From NCBI GenBank assembly GCA_038240335.1, contig JBBSDV010000081.1, positions 1-13,840 on the forward strand: a stretch of DNA of 13,840 nt. Reading direction: 5' to 3'. Source of the DNA: JBBSDV01 sp038240335. GTDB taxonomy: Bacteria; Chloroflexota; Dehalococcoidia; DSTF01; JACRBR01. Shown here piece by piece: positions 1 to 7,291 of this stretch (positions are counted from its first letter, which is position 1; each line of letters starts with the position of its first letter). The position numbers were made by a program, and so were the translations under genes. The notes under the pieces were generated by a model that saw only the letters and a program-made list of their open reading frames with translations, did not search any database and was not told where the DNA came from.

Positions 1-975
1 AAGGACCTTGCTGTCCGTCTCTGTCTCCGCCCGCTCGTTACGGCTTCCGTCTGGGTTGCCGGACTCAGTGAGGTCGTTCGGCGACGCCCCGACGCCGACG
101 CGCTCGACCTCCGTCACGACGTCTTGATTGGTCGCGTCTTCATCGGATCGGATCTCGGCGAACGTCTCCACGATCTCCGATCGCGGCTCGCCCACACGGG
201 CGGCCTGCGCCGCCGCCACACGCCGGATCGTCGCTTCGATCTCGTCGTCATCGGCACCATCACCGGCGGGTGCGCTTCCGATCGCCGTGGTCTCAGCGCC
301 AGAATCACCCGCACGCACGGCCTGCGCGGCCGCAATATGCCGGGTCGTCGCCTCGGTCTCGGCGGCATGCACCTCGTGGATGGCCGAAGCGTTATCTTCG
401 CTGGCCGGGCCTGCTGCCGCACTGACTGCGTGGTCGGCGTTTGGCGCCCCCGCCCGCGCAGCTTGTGCCTCCGCAACGCGGCGAATCGTGGCCTCGATCT
501 CGTCTTCGTCCACGCGCGCGTCCTTCGACTCACGCACTTCCTGCGCGACACCCCTGTCGATCCGAATCAGCGCGTCCCTCTGCCGAGCCGCTTCTGCCAC
601 GTCGCCAATCGTGCTGTTTTGGCTCGCTTCAATCGCCGCGGACGACCCTTCCCGTGCTGCCGTGGTGCCATTTGCGCTTGCCGCCCCTGCGCGCGCTGCC
701 TGCGCTTCCGCGACACGCCGGATCGTCGCCTCGATCGCGTCTTCGGCCGGAGATGCCGTCTTGGGCGATTCTACGCCGGCGCCTCGCGCTGCATCCTCGG
801 CGATGTGCCGTGCTTCCCCATCGGCATGACCAGCGCGCGCCTGCGCCACGCGGCGCATCGTCGCTTCGATCAGGTCTTCGTTCGGATCGTTGCTCATTCC
901 ATCCACCCCATGCGCCCGCTCGGCCGCTCCCGCGCCTCCGAGGATTGCCCTTATCTGATTCTCGGCATCCCGCAT
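1..975 (-). CDS. Repeat-rich acidic/Ala-rich protein of unknown function, N-terminal part (runs off left edge)
   Basis: This frame is open without a stop from position 975 to the window edge (325 codons), so only the N-terminal part is seen. It holds at least five copies of a helical motif close to EATIRRVAEAQAARAG, at residues about 36-49, 81-97, 160-176, 207-223 and 246-262, separated by variable Ala/Glu/Asp-rich linkers. No signal peptide, membrane segment or known catalytic motif is visible. The start is uncertain. ATG at 975 is chosen because residues 5-23 look like a further degenerate repeat (ENQIR at the start, AAERAHG at the end). ATG at 897 (MSNDPNED), with a weak GGTGG upstream, would remove 26 residues. 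The gene is divergent from the ROK kinase. Heptad-like helices suggest a coiled-coil, structural or scaffold protein, but that is inference. The long plus-strand frames here are antisense shadows of the repeats. Confidence 0.72.
   Translation of the reverse strand, partial: MRDAENQIRAILGGAGAAERAHGVDGMSNDPNEDLIEATMRRVAQARAGHADGEARHIAEDAARGAGVESPKTASPAEDAIEATIRRVAEAQAARAGAASANGTTAAREGSSAAIEASQNSTIGDVAEAARQRDALIRIDRGVAQEVRESKDARVDEDEIEATIRRVAEAQAARAGAPNADHAVSAAAGPASEDNASAIHEVHAAETEATTRHIAAAQAVRAGDSGAETTAIGSAPAGDGADDDEIEATIRRVAAAQAARVGEPRSEIVETFAEIRSDEDATNQDVVTEVERVGVGASPNDLTESGNPDGSRNERAETETDSKVL
190..870 (-). repeat. Five in-gene helical repeat units (EATIRRVAxAQAARxG)
   Basis: Units lie at 829-870, 685-735, 448-498, 307-357 and 190-240 (minus strand). 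The units at 685-735, 448-498 and 190-240 are nearly identical in protein and very similar in DNA. The units at 829-870 and 307-357 are more diverged. Spacing is irregular (about 45, 79, 47 and 39 residues between unit starts), with linkers rich in Ala, Glu and Asp. A weaker unit may lie within the 79-residue gap (IEASQNST followed by DVAEAARQRD). Confidence 0.8.
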
Positions 976-1128
976 CCGAACTACACCGCTTGCGCAGACC
1001 AGATCGCCTCGAGAACTGCCCCGCCAGCATCTCGTCGCGTCTCGATCCCAACCTCGAATAGTGATTCGACGCCGGTACTCCCAACTGTGAACTCAACCCT
1101 CCAGCTACCCGCTACGCGGCAGCGTCGC

Positions 1129-1134
1129 TAGCAT
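1129..1134 (+). promoter_or_regulatory. Candidate -10 element for a leaderless ROK kinase mRNA
   Basis: TAGCAT matches the TAnnnT -10 pattern and ends six bases before the ATG at 1141. That spacing puts the expected transcription start on the start codon itself. No Shine-Dalgarno sequence is present, which agrees with leaderless translation. No convincing -35 box is visible. Confidence 0.4.
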
Positions 1135-1140
1135 TGCGGC

Positions 1141-2052
1141 ATGTTCATTGCCGGAATCGACCTCGGCGCCACCAACGTGCGCGTCCTGATCACAAACGAA
1201 GATGGCGAGATCGAGGCGCGCCGTGCCGGGCCCCTTCCATCCGGCACACCCGAAGACGTGCTGGCAAAGATCGGCCGCACCGTCGACGATCTCGTGCGCG
1301 GAGTCTGGGTCGGCGCAAAGGTGGCGGCGATCGGTCTCGCCCTCCCCGGCAGCATCGATCCCGCGGCAGGCGCGGTCGCCTCAATCGCCAACATGCCGGG
1401 CTGGGACGACGTCCCGATTGGTTCGCTTCTCGGCTCAGCCCGAGGGCCCGACAAGTCCCGCGTGCCCGTCGCGATGGAGAACGACGCCAACGCCGCCGCC
1501 ATCGGCGAGGGTTGGCTCGGCGCGGGCATGGGCCTCCGTGACCACGTATTTATCGCCCTCGGTACCGGCATCGGCGCCGGCATCGTGCTCGATGGGCGCC
1601 TGCACCGAGGCGCTCACTTCCTTGCCGGCGAGATCGCGTTCTTTCCGATGACCCGGGAGCAGCTTCGTGCCGGCGACTGGCAACACTGTCTCGAAAGCGT
1701 CGTCGGTGGGCGCGCTGCTGCCGCGCACGCCGTCGCATCGCTCGGCGCCCATGCGAAGACCGCCGACCTCTTCGACGCCGCCAGGGCTGGCGACAAGCCG
1801 GCGCAGGCCTGGCTCGCAGCGACGCAGGAATACCTCGCGATGGCCGTCGTCGACATCGTCTCGCTCCTCGATCCAGAAGCAGTCGTCTTCGGCGGCGGCG
1901 TCGTCGCTGCCCAGGGCGAGTGGTTCCTCGCGCCGATCCGCGAGTTGATACACGGAAGCGCGCCGAGGCGGACGAACATCCTGCAGTCGACGCTCGGCGA
2001 AGACGCCCAGGCCCTCGGCGCGGTAAAGCTTGCTCTTGATGCGATCTCGTAG
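1141..2052 (+). CDS. ROK-family sugar kinase (glucokinase-like), zinc motif lost
   Basis: A 303-residue protein of typical ROK length, expected to phosphorylate a hexose or amino-sugar with ATP in the cytoplasm. Visible motifs: phosphate-1 loop GIDLGATNVRV at 5-15; ENDANAAA at 113-120, whose D115 is the expected catalytic base; phosphate-2 loop GTGIGAGIV at 141-149; and adenosine-side GGGV at 251-254. Unusually, the usual AGEIGH is AGEIAF (162-167) and the zinc signature CxCGxxGCxE is reduced to one Cys in HCLE (182-185). The metal site, and a histidine that contacts sugar in known ROK kinases, are therefore missing. Glu164 and Glu185 remain. The substrate cannot be named; glucose, N-acetylmannosamine or another sugar are possible. 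The gene overlaps the next one by 14 nt, so it likely heads an operon. No ROK repressor DNA-binding domain is present. Confidence 0.9.
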   Translation: MFIAGIDLGATNVRVLITNEDGEIEARRAGPLPSGTPEDVLAKIGRTVDDLVRGVWVGAKVAAIGLALPGSIDPAAGAVASIANMPGWDDVPIGSLLGSARGPDKSRVPVAMENDANAAAIGEGWLGAGMGLRDHVFIALGTGIGAGIVLDGRLHRGAHFLAGEIAFFPMTREQLRAGDWQHCLESVVGGRAAAAHAVASLGAHAKTADLFDAARAGDKPAQAWLAATQEYLAMAVVDIVSLLDPEAVVFGGGVVAAQGEWFLAPIRELIHGSAPRRTNILQSTLGEDAQALGAVKLALDAIS

Positions 2053-2473
2053 GCCCTCGCCGAGGACACGCATCGTCGGTGCAACGTTGACGCTACTCGC
2101 GATCGTCCTTGTCGGCTGCCAGAGCGGCAGAAACTCGAACACATTGCCCACGCCGCGCGCGCTGGGCGTTGGCGAGACGATCGGCGTCGTCGTCGCTACG
2201 AGCACAGCCCCCGCTGCCCGCGACGGCGTGCGCACGCTGCTTTCCCTCACCTGCACCAAGCACCAGCTCATCGTCAACACGAATCTCGAGGGCATCGTCG
2301 CCAACGCGGATTGCTCGCGTCAGCCGCTGCAGGCCGCGCTTGAGCGCTTCCTCGGCCAGCCCGTTACCATCACATACACCGGCGATAAGCTACGTATAAC
2401 CAATCCCAACGCAGGCGTTCTCGACGTCGCCGCCTCAGATGCCACCATCCGGGAGATCAATGCCCCGCCCTGA
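2039..2473 (+). CDS. Small lipoprotein, possible STN-like domain
   Basis: A 144-residue protein with an Arg-rich N-terminus, a hydrophobic stretch at 12-25 and a clear lipobox LVGC with the lipidated Cys at residue 27, so it should be anchored outside the membrane. The mature part has two further cysteines (in LTCTK and ADCSR). The C-terminal half alternates short strands with one helix (QPLQAALERFLG, then TITYTGDKLRITNP). This resembles the STN domain of secretins and TonB-dependent receptors, but only as a pattern, so function is unknown. ATG 2039 is preferred; an in-frame TTG at 2030 would add three residues. Neither has a strong ribosome site, which suggests coupling to the kinase, whose end overlaps by 14 nt. 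The 3' end also overlaps the deaminase start by 14 nt. Confidence 0.75.
   Translation: MRSRRPSPRTRIVGATLTLLAIVLVGCQSGRNSNTLPTPRALGVGETIGVVVATSTAPAARDGVRTLLSLTCTKHQLIVNTNLEGIVANADCSRQPLQAALERFLGQPVTITYTGDKLRITNPNAGVLDVAASDATIREINAPP
2451..2455 (+). promoter_or_regulatory. Shine-Dalgarno fixing the deaminase start
   Basis: GGGAG lies four bases before ATG 2460, inside the lipoprotein gene. It supports that start over the in-frame ATG at 2439, which would add seven residues without a family counterpart. Confidence 0.6.
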
Positions 2474-3062
2474 TCCCGACGACTATTTTATGCAGATCGC
2501 GCTCGCTGTGCGTTCGCGCGCGAACTGCACCGGCCGCCGCGTCGGCGCGATCATCGTCCGCGATCGGCGTATTCTCAGTACCGGCTATAACGGCACCCCC
2601 TCGGGGATGCAGAACTGCGACGAGGGCGGCTGCCACCGCTGTGGCCACCCCGAGTCCTACCCGCCGGGAGAGGGATACGACGTCTGCATCTGCGTCCACG
2701 CGGAGCAGAACGCACTTCTCGCCGCCGCCCGCTTCGGCGTTGCCATCGAGAACTGCACGATCTACACGACGCTACAGCCCTGCTTCGGCTGCCTCAAAGA
2801 ACTCCTCCAGGCAAACGTCCGCGAGGTCTGCTTCCTCCAGCCCTGGCACTCGCGGTTCTCCGAGCAGTACGCCAAGCTCGTGGACCGCTTGCTCGAAGGC
2901 GACGCGGTCGCGGATGGCCGCCTGATCGCAGCCGAGCTCGCGCCGAGCTTCCGCTTTCGCCGCATACTGATCGACGACCCGGAGGCCGCCTGGGCACTCG
3001 GCCGTGCCGCTGCCTCCACCGAGCGCTCGCTCGGCCACGAACTCCTCGATCCCGATCGCTGA
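2460..3062 (+). CDS. dCMP/CMP deaminase family protein (ComEB-like)
   Basis: A 200-residue zinc-dependent cytidine/deoxycytidylate deaminase fold. It would convert dCMP to dUMP, the precursor of dTMP. Catalytic motifs are intact: HAE at 80-82 (zinc His80, proton-shuttle Glu82) and PCxxC at 107-111 (Cys108 and Cys111 bind zinc). GYNGTPSG at 42-49 is the family substrate-loop motif. A second Cys/His cluster (C53, C58, C61, H63, C76, C78) before the active site resembles the structural zinc site of dCMP deaminases. The last 60 residues extend beyond the core fold and are not assigned. The gene overlaps the upstream lipoprotein by 14 nt. Placement before a WecA-type transferase matches gene neighbourhoods recalled from Firmicutes and Chloroflexota. 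The exact substrate (dCMP or another cytosine nucleotide) is inferred from family. Confidence 0.9.
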   Translation: MPRPDPDDYFMQIALAVRSRANCTGRRVGAIIVRDRRILSTGYNGTPSGMQNCDEGGCHRCGHPESYPPGEGYDVCICVHAEQNALLAAARFGVAIENCTIYTTLQPCFGCLKELLQANVREVCFLQPWHSRFSEQYAKLVDRLLEGDAVADGRLIAAELAPSFRFRRILIDDPEAAWALGRAAASTERSLGHELLDPDR

Positions 3063-3088
3063 AGTGCGCTGCTCGCCAAGCGGATGGA

Positions 3089-3119
3089 TTGCTAGCGCTC
3101 TGAAGCTCGGTGTTACAGT
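3089..3119 (+). promoter_or_regulatory. Candidate promoter for the WecA-type gene
   Basis: TTGCTA (3089-3094) and TACAGT (3114-3119) resemble -35 and -10 boxes with a long 19-nt spacer. They lie in the 83-nt gap after the deaminase gene. A strong ribosome site (GGGAGG at 3137-3142) follows just before ATG 3146, so this gene can be expressed independently of the kinase operon. Confidence 0.4.
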
Positions 3120-3145
3120 AGGGAGGCTCGCGGGACGGGAGGTCC

Positions 3146-4261
3146 ATGCTCCGCATCTATCTGCTCACACTCGCGCTCTCGCTCGGCATCGCCATCGTCA
3201 CGACGGTCGTGCTCCTCGCCGTGTCCCGGACAGAGCGGTTTCTTGCGCTGTTCCACGTCCGCGGCATCCTCGAAAAGCCGCGGTGGGGCGGCGTCGTATT
3301 CCTCACGACCTTCGCCCTTACACCGGTTGTCGCCTCCGCACTCTCACCCCGCGCGAGCGAGTTCTTCTCGCCGAAGTCCGGCAGTTTCCTCGGCCTCCTC
3401 GCCGCCACCGCGCTCGTCTTCATGGTCGGCTTCTTCGATGATGTGCGGCTAGCGAGCCCGCAGCTCCGCTCCGCCGTCTTCATCGCCGGCGGCACCGCCG
3501 CGTACGCTGCCGGATACCGCATCGACGACGTCGGCCTGCCGTGGGGGCCCAACATCCATCTCGGGTTCGCCGGCTACATCGTCACCGTATTTTGGATCTA
3601 CGCCACGACGAACGCCCTCAACTGGATCGACGGCCGCGACGGCGTCGCCCTCGGCGTCGGCATCCTCGCATGCATTACGATGGCCCAGGTGGGCGGCCAT
3701 TCCGATCATCCGACCGTTGCGCTGCTCCTCGTCGCCCTCGCTGGCGCCGGCCTTGGATTTCTGCCGTTCAACCTGCCGCCCGCCTCCGCGTACGTCGGCG
3801 ACTCCGGCGCGTACGTCATCGGCTTCGTGCTCGGCACGCTCTCGATCCGCGCCGCCACGGGCCCGACGAACGTGGTCTTTATCGCCGTGCCGATCGTCGC
3901 GCTCGGCTATCCGATTATGGATCTCGTGCTCGCGACGGTGCGCCGCCTGCTCCACCATCAGCACCCGATGATCGGCGACCACGACCACATCCACCATCGC
4001 CTCGAAACTTACGGTGCCGGCCCCCGCGGGACGATCGCCGTGATCTGGGGTCTGGCATCGCTGTTCTCGCTCGGCGCGATCCTCCTCCACTTCGTCGGAG
4101 AGACGTGGATGGAGGCGACCGTATTCACCGCGCTCATCTTGCTGGTCGCCGTCGTCCTCCTGCGGCTCGGCTACATCGTCACGATGTGGAACAGCCGTAG
4201 CATCGTCTGGCTTCGCCAGCGCGTTTTCGCCCCCGAGGCGGAGGCGCAACACCGCGATTAA
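3146..4261 (+). CDS. MraY/WecA-family polyprenyl-phosphate sugar-1-phosphate transferase
   Basis: A 371-residue polytopic membrane enzyme with about ten hydrophobic segments. It would move a sugar-1-phosphate (GlcNAc or similar) from a UDP-sugar onto undecaprenyl phosphate, the first step of glycan assembly on the inner leaflet. Family motifs are in order: GGV at 48-50; FFDD at 96-99 (Mg-binding Asp pair); NALNWIDGRDG at 156-166, matching NAxNLxDGLDG; PFNLPPASAYVGDSG at 207-221 with D219; and HIHHR at 281-285, the carbohydrate-recognition loop that separates WecA/TagO types from MraY. An Arg (164) replaces the usual Leu in the DGLDG motif. A ribosome site lies immediately upstream. The stop codon overlaps that of the convergent glycosyltransferase operon. 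Function in the surface-glycan pathway of the neighbouring genes is inferred. Confidence 0.9.
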   Translation: MLRIYLLTLALSLGIAIVTTVVLLAVSRTERFLALFHVRGILEKPRWGGVVFLTTFALTPVVASALSPRASEFFSPKSGSFLGLLAATALVFMVGFFDDVRLASPQLRSAVFIAGGTAAYAAGYRIDDVGLPWGPNIHLGFAGYIVTVFWIYATTNALNWIDGRDGVALGVGILACITMAQVGGHSDHPTVALLLVALAGAGLGFLPFNLPPASAYVGDSGAYVIGFVLGTLSIRAATGPTNVVFIAVPIVALGYPIMDLVLATVRRLLHHQHPMIGDHDHIHHRLETYGAGPRGTIAVIWGLASLFSLGAILLHFVGETWMEATVFTALILLVAVVLLRLGYIVTMWNSRSIVWLRQRVFAPEAEAQHRD

Positions 4262-5160
4262 ACAGCTCTACTCTCGCCACCGGCTCTCGATCTTCGTGTG
4301 GCCAGAGCGCGGACCGCGTTCGCACCGAGAATCGCCGTGCAGCGAGCCGTGATGCCGGCCAGCGTCACCGCGTCGCGCCCGAGTCCGCCGCGGAGGTGCT
4401 TGCGGTAGTACCGCCACATGCTCTTGTGCCGCTCGATCACCATCCTCGGCGCCGCGCTTCTACTGACGCCTATCGCGTGGAACACGATTGCCGTCGGTAC
4501 ATACACGACCCGATACCCCGCATCGTGCACGCGGCGGCAGAGATCAACATCCTCGTTGAACATGAAGAATCCCGCGTCCCAACCCCCAACCGCGTCGAAC
4601 ACGGTACGCGGAAGCATCAGTGCCGCACCGCTCACCCAATCGACATCGCGCACCGCATCATGCGCGAATCCTGACATCAGGTACGCGCTCGAATACCGGT
4701 TCCGCGGCAGCACGCGCGTCAGCAACGAGTAGCGGTTGAACAGCGCCGTCGAGTATCCGGGAAAGGCGCGGCAGCTCAGCTGCACCGACCCATCGTCATT
4801 CAGCAGCCTCGGCGCCACTACACCCGCGTCCGCGTGCTCCCGTAGGTACGCGACGAGCGGCCCCAGCACCTCCGACTCGAACCGCACGTCCGGGTTGAGC
4901 ACAGCGATGTACGTTCCCTGCGACACCGCCACGCCGTCATTAATAGCGGCCGAGAGCCCGTCATTCCGCGCGCGCCGGACAAGCTGCAGGGCGGGATATC
5001 GCGCCGCCACGACCGCCGCAGTGCCATCCGGCGACGCGTTGTCAACGACGATGATCTCGAGCGAGACACCGGCCGCATGGGCGATCACCGAATCGATCGT
5101 CGTCGCAAGGCATGCGCTCGAGTTGTACGTCACGATGATCACCGAGATGTCGAGCGTCAT
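4258..5160 (-). CDS. GT2-family glycosyltransferase (rhamnosyltransferase-like)
   Basis: A 300-residue GT-A fold enzyme expected to add a sugar to a lipid-linked acceptor at the cytoplasmic face. Visible motifs: ISVIIVTYNS at 5-14; VVDNASPDGT at 38-47 (nucleotide site); LNPDV at 88-92, taking the place of DXD; SGAALMLPR at 177-185; and FNEDVDLCRR at 201-210, whose ED pair carries the catalytic base, followed by VFH at 226-228. The pattern resembles WbbL/RfbF-type rhamnosyltransferases, but donor specificity cannot be read from sequence. ATG 5160 is chosen because it starts just before the first conserved strand and overlaps the upstream stop as ATGA. It is the last gene of the three-gene operon. 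Its TAA stop overlaps the stop of the facing membrane transferase. Confidence 0.88.
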   Translation of the reverse strand: MTLDISVIIVTYNSSACLATTIDSVIAHAAGVSLEIIVVDNASPDGTAAVVAARYPALQLVRRARNDGLSAAINDGVAVSQGTYIAVLNPDVRFESEVLGPLVAYLREHADAGVVAPRLLNDDGSVQLSCRAFPGYSTALFNRYSLLTRVLPRNRYSSAYLMSGFAHDAVRDVDWVSGAALMLPRTVFDAVGGWDAGFFMFNEDVDLCRRVHDAGYRVVYVPTAIVFHAIGVSRSAAPRMVIERHKSMWRYYRKHLRGGLGRDAVTLAGITARCTAILGANAVRALATRRSRAGGESRAV

Positions 5161-6293
5161 CTCGACGCCGTGCGTGCCTGCACCGCGCGCCGATACACGT
5201 CGTGCGTCTCGTCGGCGGCCTTCCGCCAGCTGAATTCTGCCGCGCGTTCGATGCCTCGCCGCGCCAGTTCCCCCCGCAGCTCTTCGTGGCACAGCAACCG
5301 TCTCAGCCCATCAGTGATCGCGTCGACCGACAGCGGGGCGACGATCAGCGCCGCGTTCTTCGCCACCTCCGCCGTCGCCGATACGTTCGACGTGAGCACA
5401 GGCGTGCCGCACGCCATGGCCTCGAGCACCGGCAGCCCGAACCCCTCGTATAGCGACGGAAACGCGAACACCGTGGCCGCTCGGTACAGAGCCGGCAGGT
5501 GCTCTCGCTTCACATACCCCGGCATCACGACGCGGTCACCCATGCCGAGCCGATCGATAAGCTCCAGATCGGCCGCGTACTTCCATCCGCGCTGCCCGAC
5601 GATCACGAGCCGCTCGTTGTGCCCCGCGTTGCGCAGTCGCCGCATCGCCTCGATCAGCCGCCCGCGATTCTTCCCCGGCTCCAGGCTGCCGACGCTCAGC
5701 ACGTACGGCCCGTCGATGCCATATCCGCGCGCAACCGCCGCCGCTTGGGAGCGATCTCCCGGCGTGAAATCGGCCGCCGCGGCCTCGTACACCGTGCTGA
5801 CCTTCGATGCCAGCACCCCCAATACGCGCATCACCTCGGCGCGCACCGTCTCGGACGGGACGATAATCGCGTCGGCGACGCGCGCCGACAGCCGAGTCAG
5901 CGTCTGCATGTAGAGTCGGCGCGCGACAGGGTACCGCTCCGGGATGCGGAAGAACGTCAGGTCGTGCAGCGTCACCACGCGCGCGCACGCCGTCGGCCGC
6001 AGCGGCAGCGTGTGGTGCGTCGAGTGCAGCACGTCGATTCGCAGCGCCGATAGCCGCGCCGGCAGCGACAGCTGCTCCCACGCCAGCCGCGCCGTCCGCG
6101 ACCTCGCCGCCACATGCTCAATGCGCCAGTTCGGCTTGCCGCGCGCGGCTTCTTCGAGCCAGCCTCCCCGCGCGAACACCGCATAGCCGTCGTGGCGATC
6201 TCGCTCCGTCATCGCCCGCACAAGCTCGATTGCATACACGCCCGCGCCCGCCGGCTGCGCCGGCACCGACGTCGCATCGATGGCGATCCTCAC
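5157..6293 (-). CDS. GT4-family glycosyltransferase
   Basis: A 378-residue GT-B fold enzyme of normal GT4 length. The N-terminal acceptor domain starts RIAIDAT and has the loop PAGAGVYAIEL (14-24). DVLHSTHHT is at 87-95 and VVTLHDLTF at 106-114. The donor domain has SVGSLEPGKNR at 200-210 and the EX7E motif from E283 to E291 within YEGFGLPVLEAMACGTPV. It is most like mannosyl- or rhamnosyltransferases of O-antigen and exopolysaccharide clusters; the sugar is not determinable. The start is GTG at 6293: it gives the canonical VRIAIDAT beginning, has GAGGT upstream and overlaps the preceding gene as GTGA. The frame stays open far upstream, but that part is antisense-like low-complexity sequence over the previous gene. 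Confidence 0.88.
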   Translation of the reverse strand: MRIAIDATSVPAQPAGAGVYAIELVRAMTERDRHDGYAVFARGGWLEEAARGKPNWRIEHVAARSRTARLAWEQLSLPARLSALRIDVLHSTHHTLPLRPTACARVVTLHDLTFFRIPERYPVARRLYMQTLTRLSARVADAIIVPSETVRAEVMRVLGVLASKVSTVYEAAAADFTPGDRSQAAAVARGYGIDGPYVLSVGSLEPGKNRGRLIEAMRRLRNAGHNERLVIVGQRGWKYAADLELIDRLGMGDRVVMPGYVKREHLPALYRAATVFAFPSLYEGFGLPVLEAMACGTPVLTSNVSATAEVAKNAALIVAPLSVDAITDGLRRLLCHEELRGELARRGIERAAEFSWRKAADETHDVYRRAVQARTASR

Positions 6294-7231
6294 AGGTCTC
6301 GCACCTCGCGCGTTCGCCCCATCCTGCCCCGGTAGTAATCGAGCATGCCGAGCAGCATCGCTCGCATCAGTCGCCACTCGCGTCGCGTCGCCATCCGCGC
6401 GACGGTCGGCGCGCGCGTCGCCCAGAAGTAAACCGTGAACCACGCATACGCGGCCCGCGACGTCGCGTGCTTGCGGACAAGATAGAGCCGGTTGCGTGTC
6501 GCGTAGTACTGCTTGAACGGCGTCATCCAGCCGCCGCCGCTCGACCCGCTCTCGCGGTGGTAAATCACCGCCGACGGCTCGTAACGGATGCGATAGCCGA
6601 GCGCCTGCGCCCGCCGCAGCCAGTCCGTCTCCTCGTAGTACATAAAGAACCGCTCGTCGACCGGCCCGGCCTCGCGAAACGCCTGTGCCGGCACAAGCGC
6701 GCAGCAAAAGCTCGCCGTATTGAGATCATCGCGCCGCACGCTCGTCGCCGGCCCGTCAACCGCGCCCGCGAAGGTGTCCCGAAACACCCCGCGCGTCCAG
6801 TCGAAGCCCCCGGCGTGCGTGCTGATCAGCCGCGGATCATCCCGATACAGGATCTTCGGCACGACGATCGTCTTCGCATCCGCCGCCGCGACCATGCGTT
6901 CCAGGAACTCCGGCGTCAGCGTCGTGTCGTCGTTGAGGAACAGCACGTACTCGTCGTCCCCCACGAGCCCGCGCGCGAACGGCAGATTGATCCCCGCCGC
7001 GAACCCCACATTCTCGCCGCAACGAATCGCAACCGCGTCCGGAAACAAAGCCTCGATCCGCCCCATCGAGTCATCCTCAGACCCCGAATCGACGACAATC
7101 AACCGCCAAGCCGGGTAGGTCACCCCAGCCAGCGAAGCACAAAACTCGTCGATGAACCCAGCGCTGTTGTAGTTCACGACGATGATCGCGACAGAGGCGA
7201 GACGATGACTCGACGGTTTGGCTCCCATCAT
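6290..7231 (-). CDS. GT2-family glycosyltransferase, first gene of operon
   Basis: A 313-residue GT-A fold enzyme. Motifs: VAIIVVNYNS at 14-23; VVDSGSEDDS at 46-55; ENVGFAAGIN at 73-82 (the NxGfaxGxN signature of rhamnosyltransferase-like GT2); LNDDTTL at 99-105 (DXD equivalent); and YYEETDWLRRA at 198-208, followed by VIYH at 222-225. The C-terminal tail LLGMLDYYRGRMGR (293-306) is typical of GT2 enzymes in polysaccharide loci. Two adjacent ATG codons (7231 and 7228) are possible starts; AGG directly upstream fits the second slightly better. It overlaps the GT4 gene by 4 nt. It differs from the other GT2 in this operon, so the two probably form different linkages. Confidence 0.88.
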   Translation of the reverse strand: MMGAKPSSHRLASVAIIVVNYNSAGFIDEFCASLAGVTYPAWRLIVVDSGSEDDSMGRIEALFPDAVAIRCGENVGFAAGINLPFARGLVGDDEYVLFLNDDTTLTPEFLERMVAAADAKTIVVPKILYRDDPRLISTHAGGFDWTRGVFRDTFAGAVDGPATSVRRDDLNTASFCCALVPAQAFREAGPVDERFFMYYEETDWLRRAQALGYRIRYEPSAVIYHRESGSSGGGWMTPFKQYYATRNRLYLVRKHATSRAAYAWFTVYFWATRAPTVARMATRREWRLMRAMLLGMLDYYRGRMGRTREVRDL

Positions 7232-7241
7232 CCTGAATCGC

Positions 7242-7247
7242 AGTGTA
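7242..7247 (-). promoter_or_regulatory. Candidate -10 box of the glycosyltransferase operon
   Basis: TACACT on the minus strand ends ten bases before ATG 7231, giving a leader of only a few bases. No clear -35 is visible. It lies in the 116-bp divergent region shared with the exported-protein operon. Confidence 0.35.
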
Positions 7248-7291
7248 ACGACTGCTTCGTCACCGCCATCTTAGTCGGCCAGTTTGAGCGC

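Noticed and set aside
124..1131. Long plus-strand frame of 335 codons, and another at 128-829 with repeated ATRRIVAS motifs
   Set aside because: They are antisense to the repeat protein. The minus-strand frame is open throughout, has acidic/basic balance and clear helical repeats; the plus-strand products are Arg/Ser-rich translations of the same repeats.
1435..2304. 289-codon minus-strand frame opposite the ROK kinase
   Set aside because: It mirrors the kinase coding sequence, contains no family motif and crosses two real genes.
3449..4252. 267-codon minus-strand frame, very rich in Asp, Glu, Arg and Val
   Set aside because: It is the antisense of the membrane transferase, whose motifs are complete; the odd composition comes from reversed hydrophobic codons.
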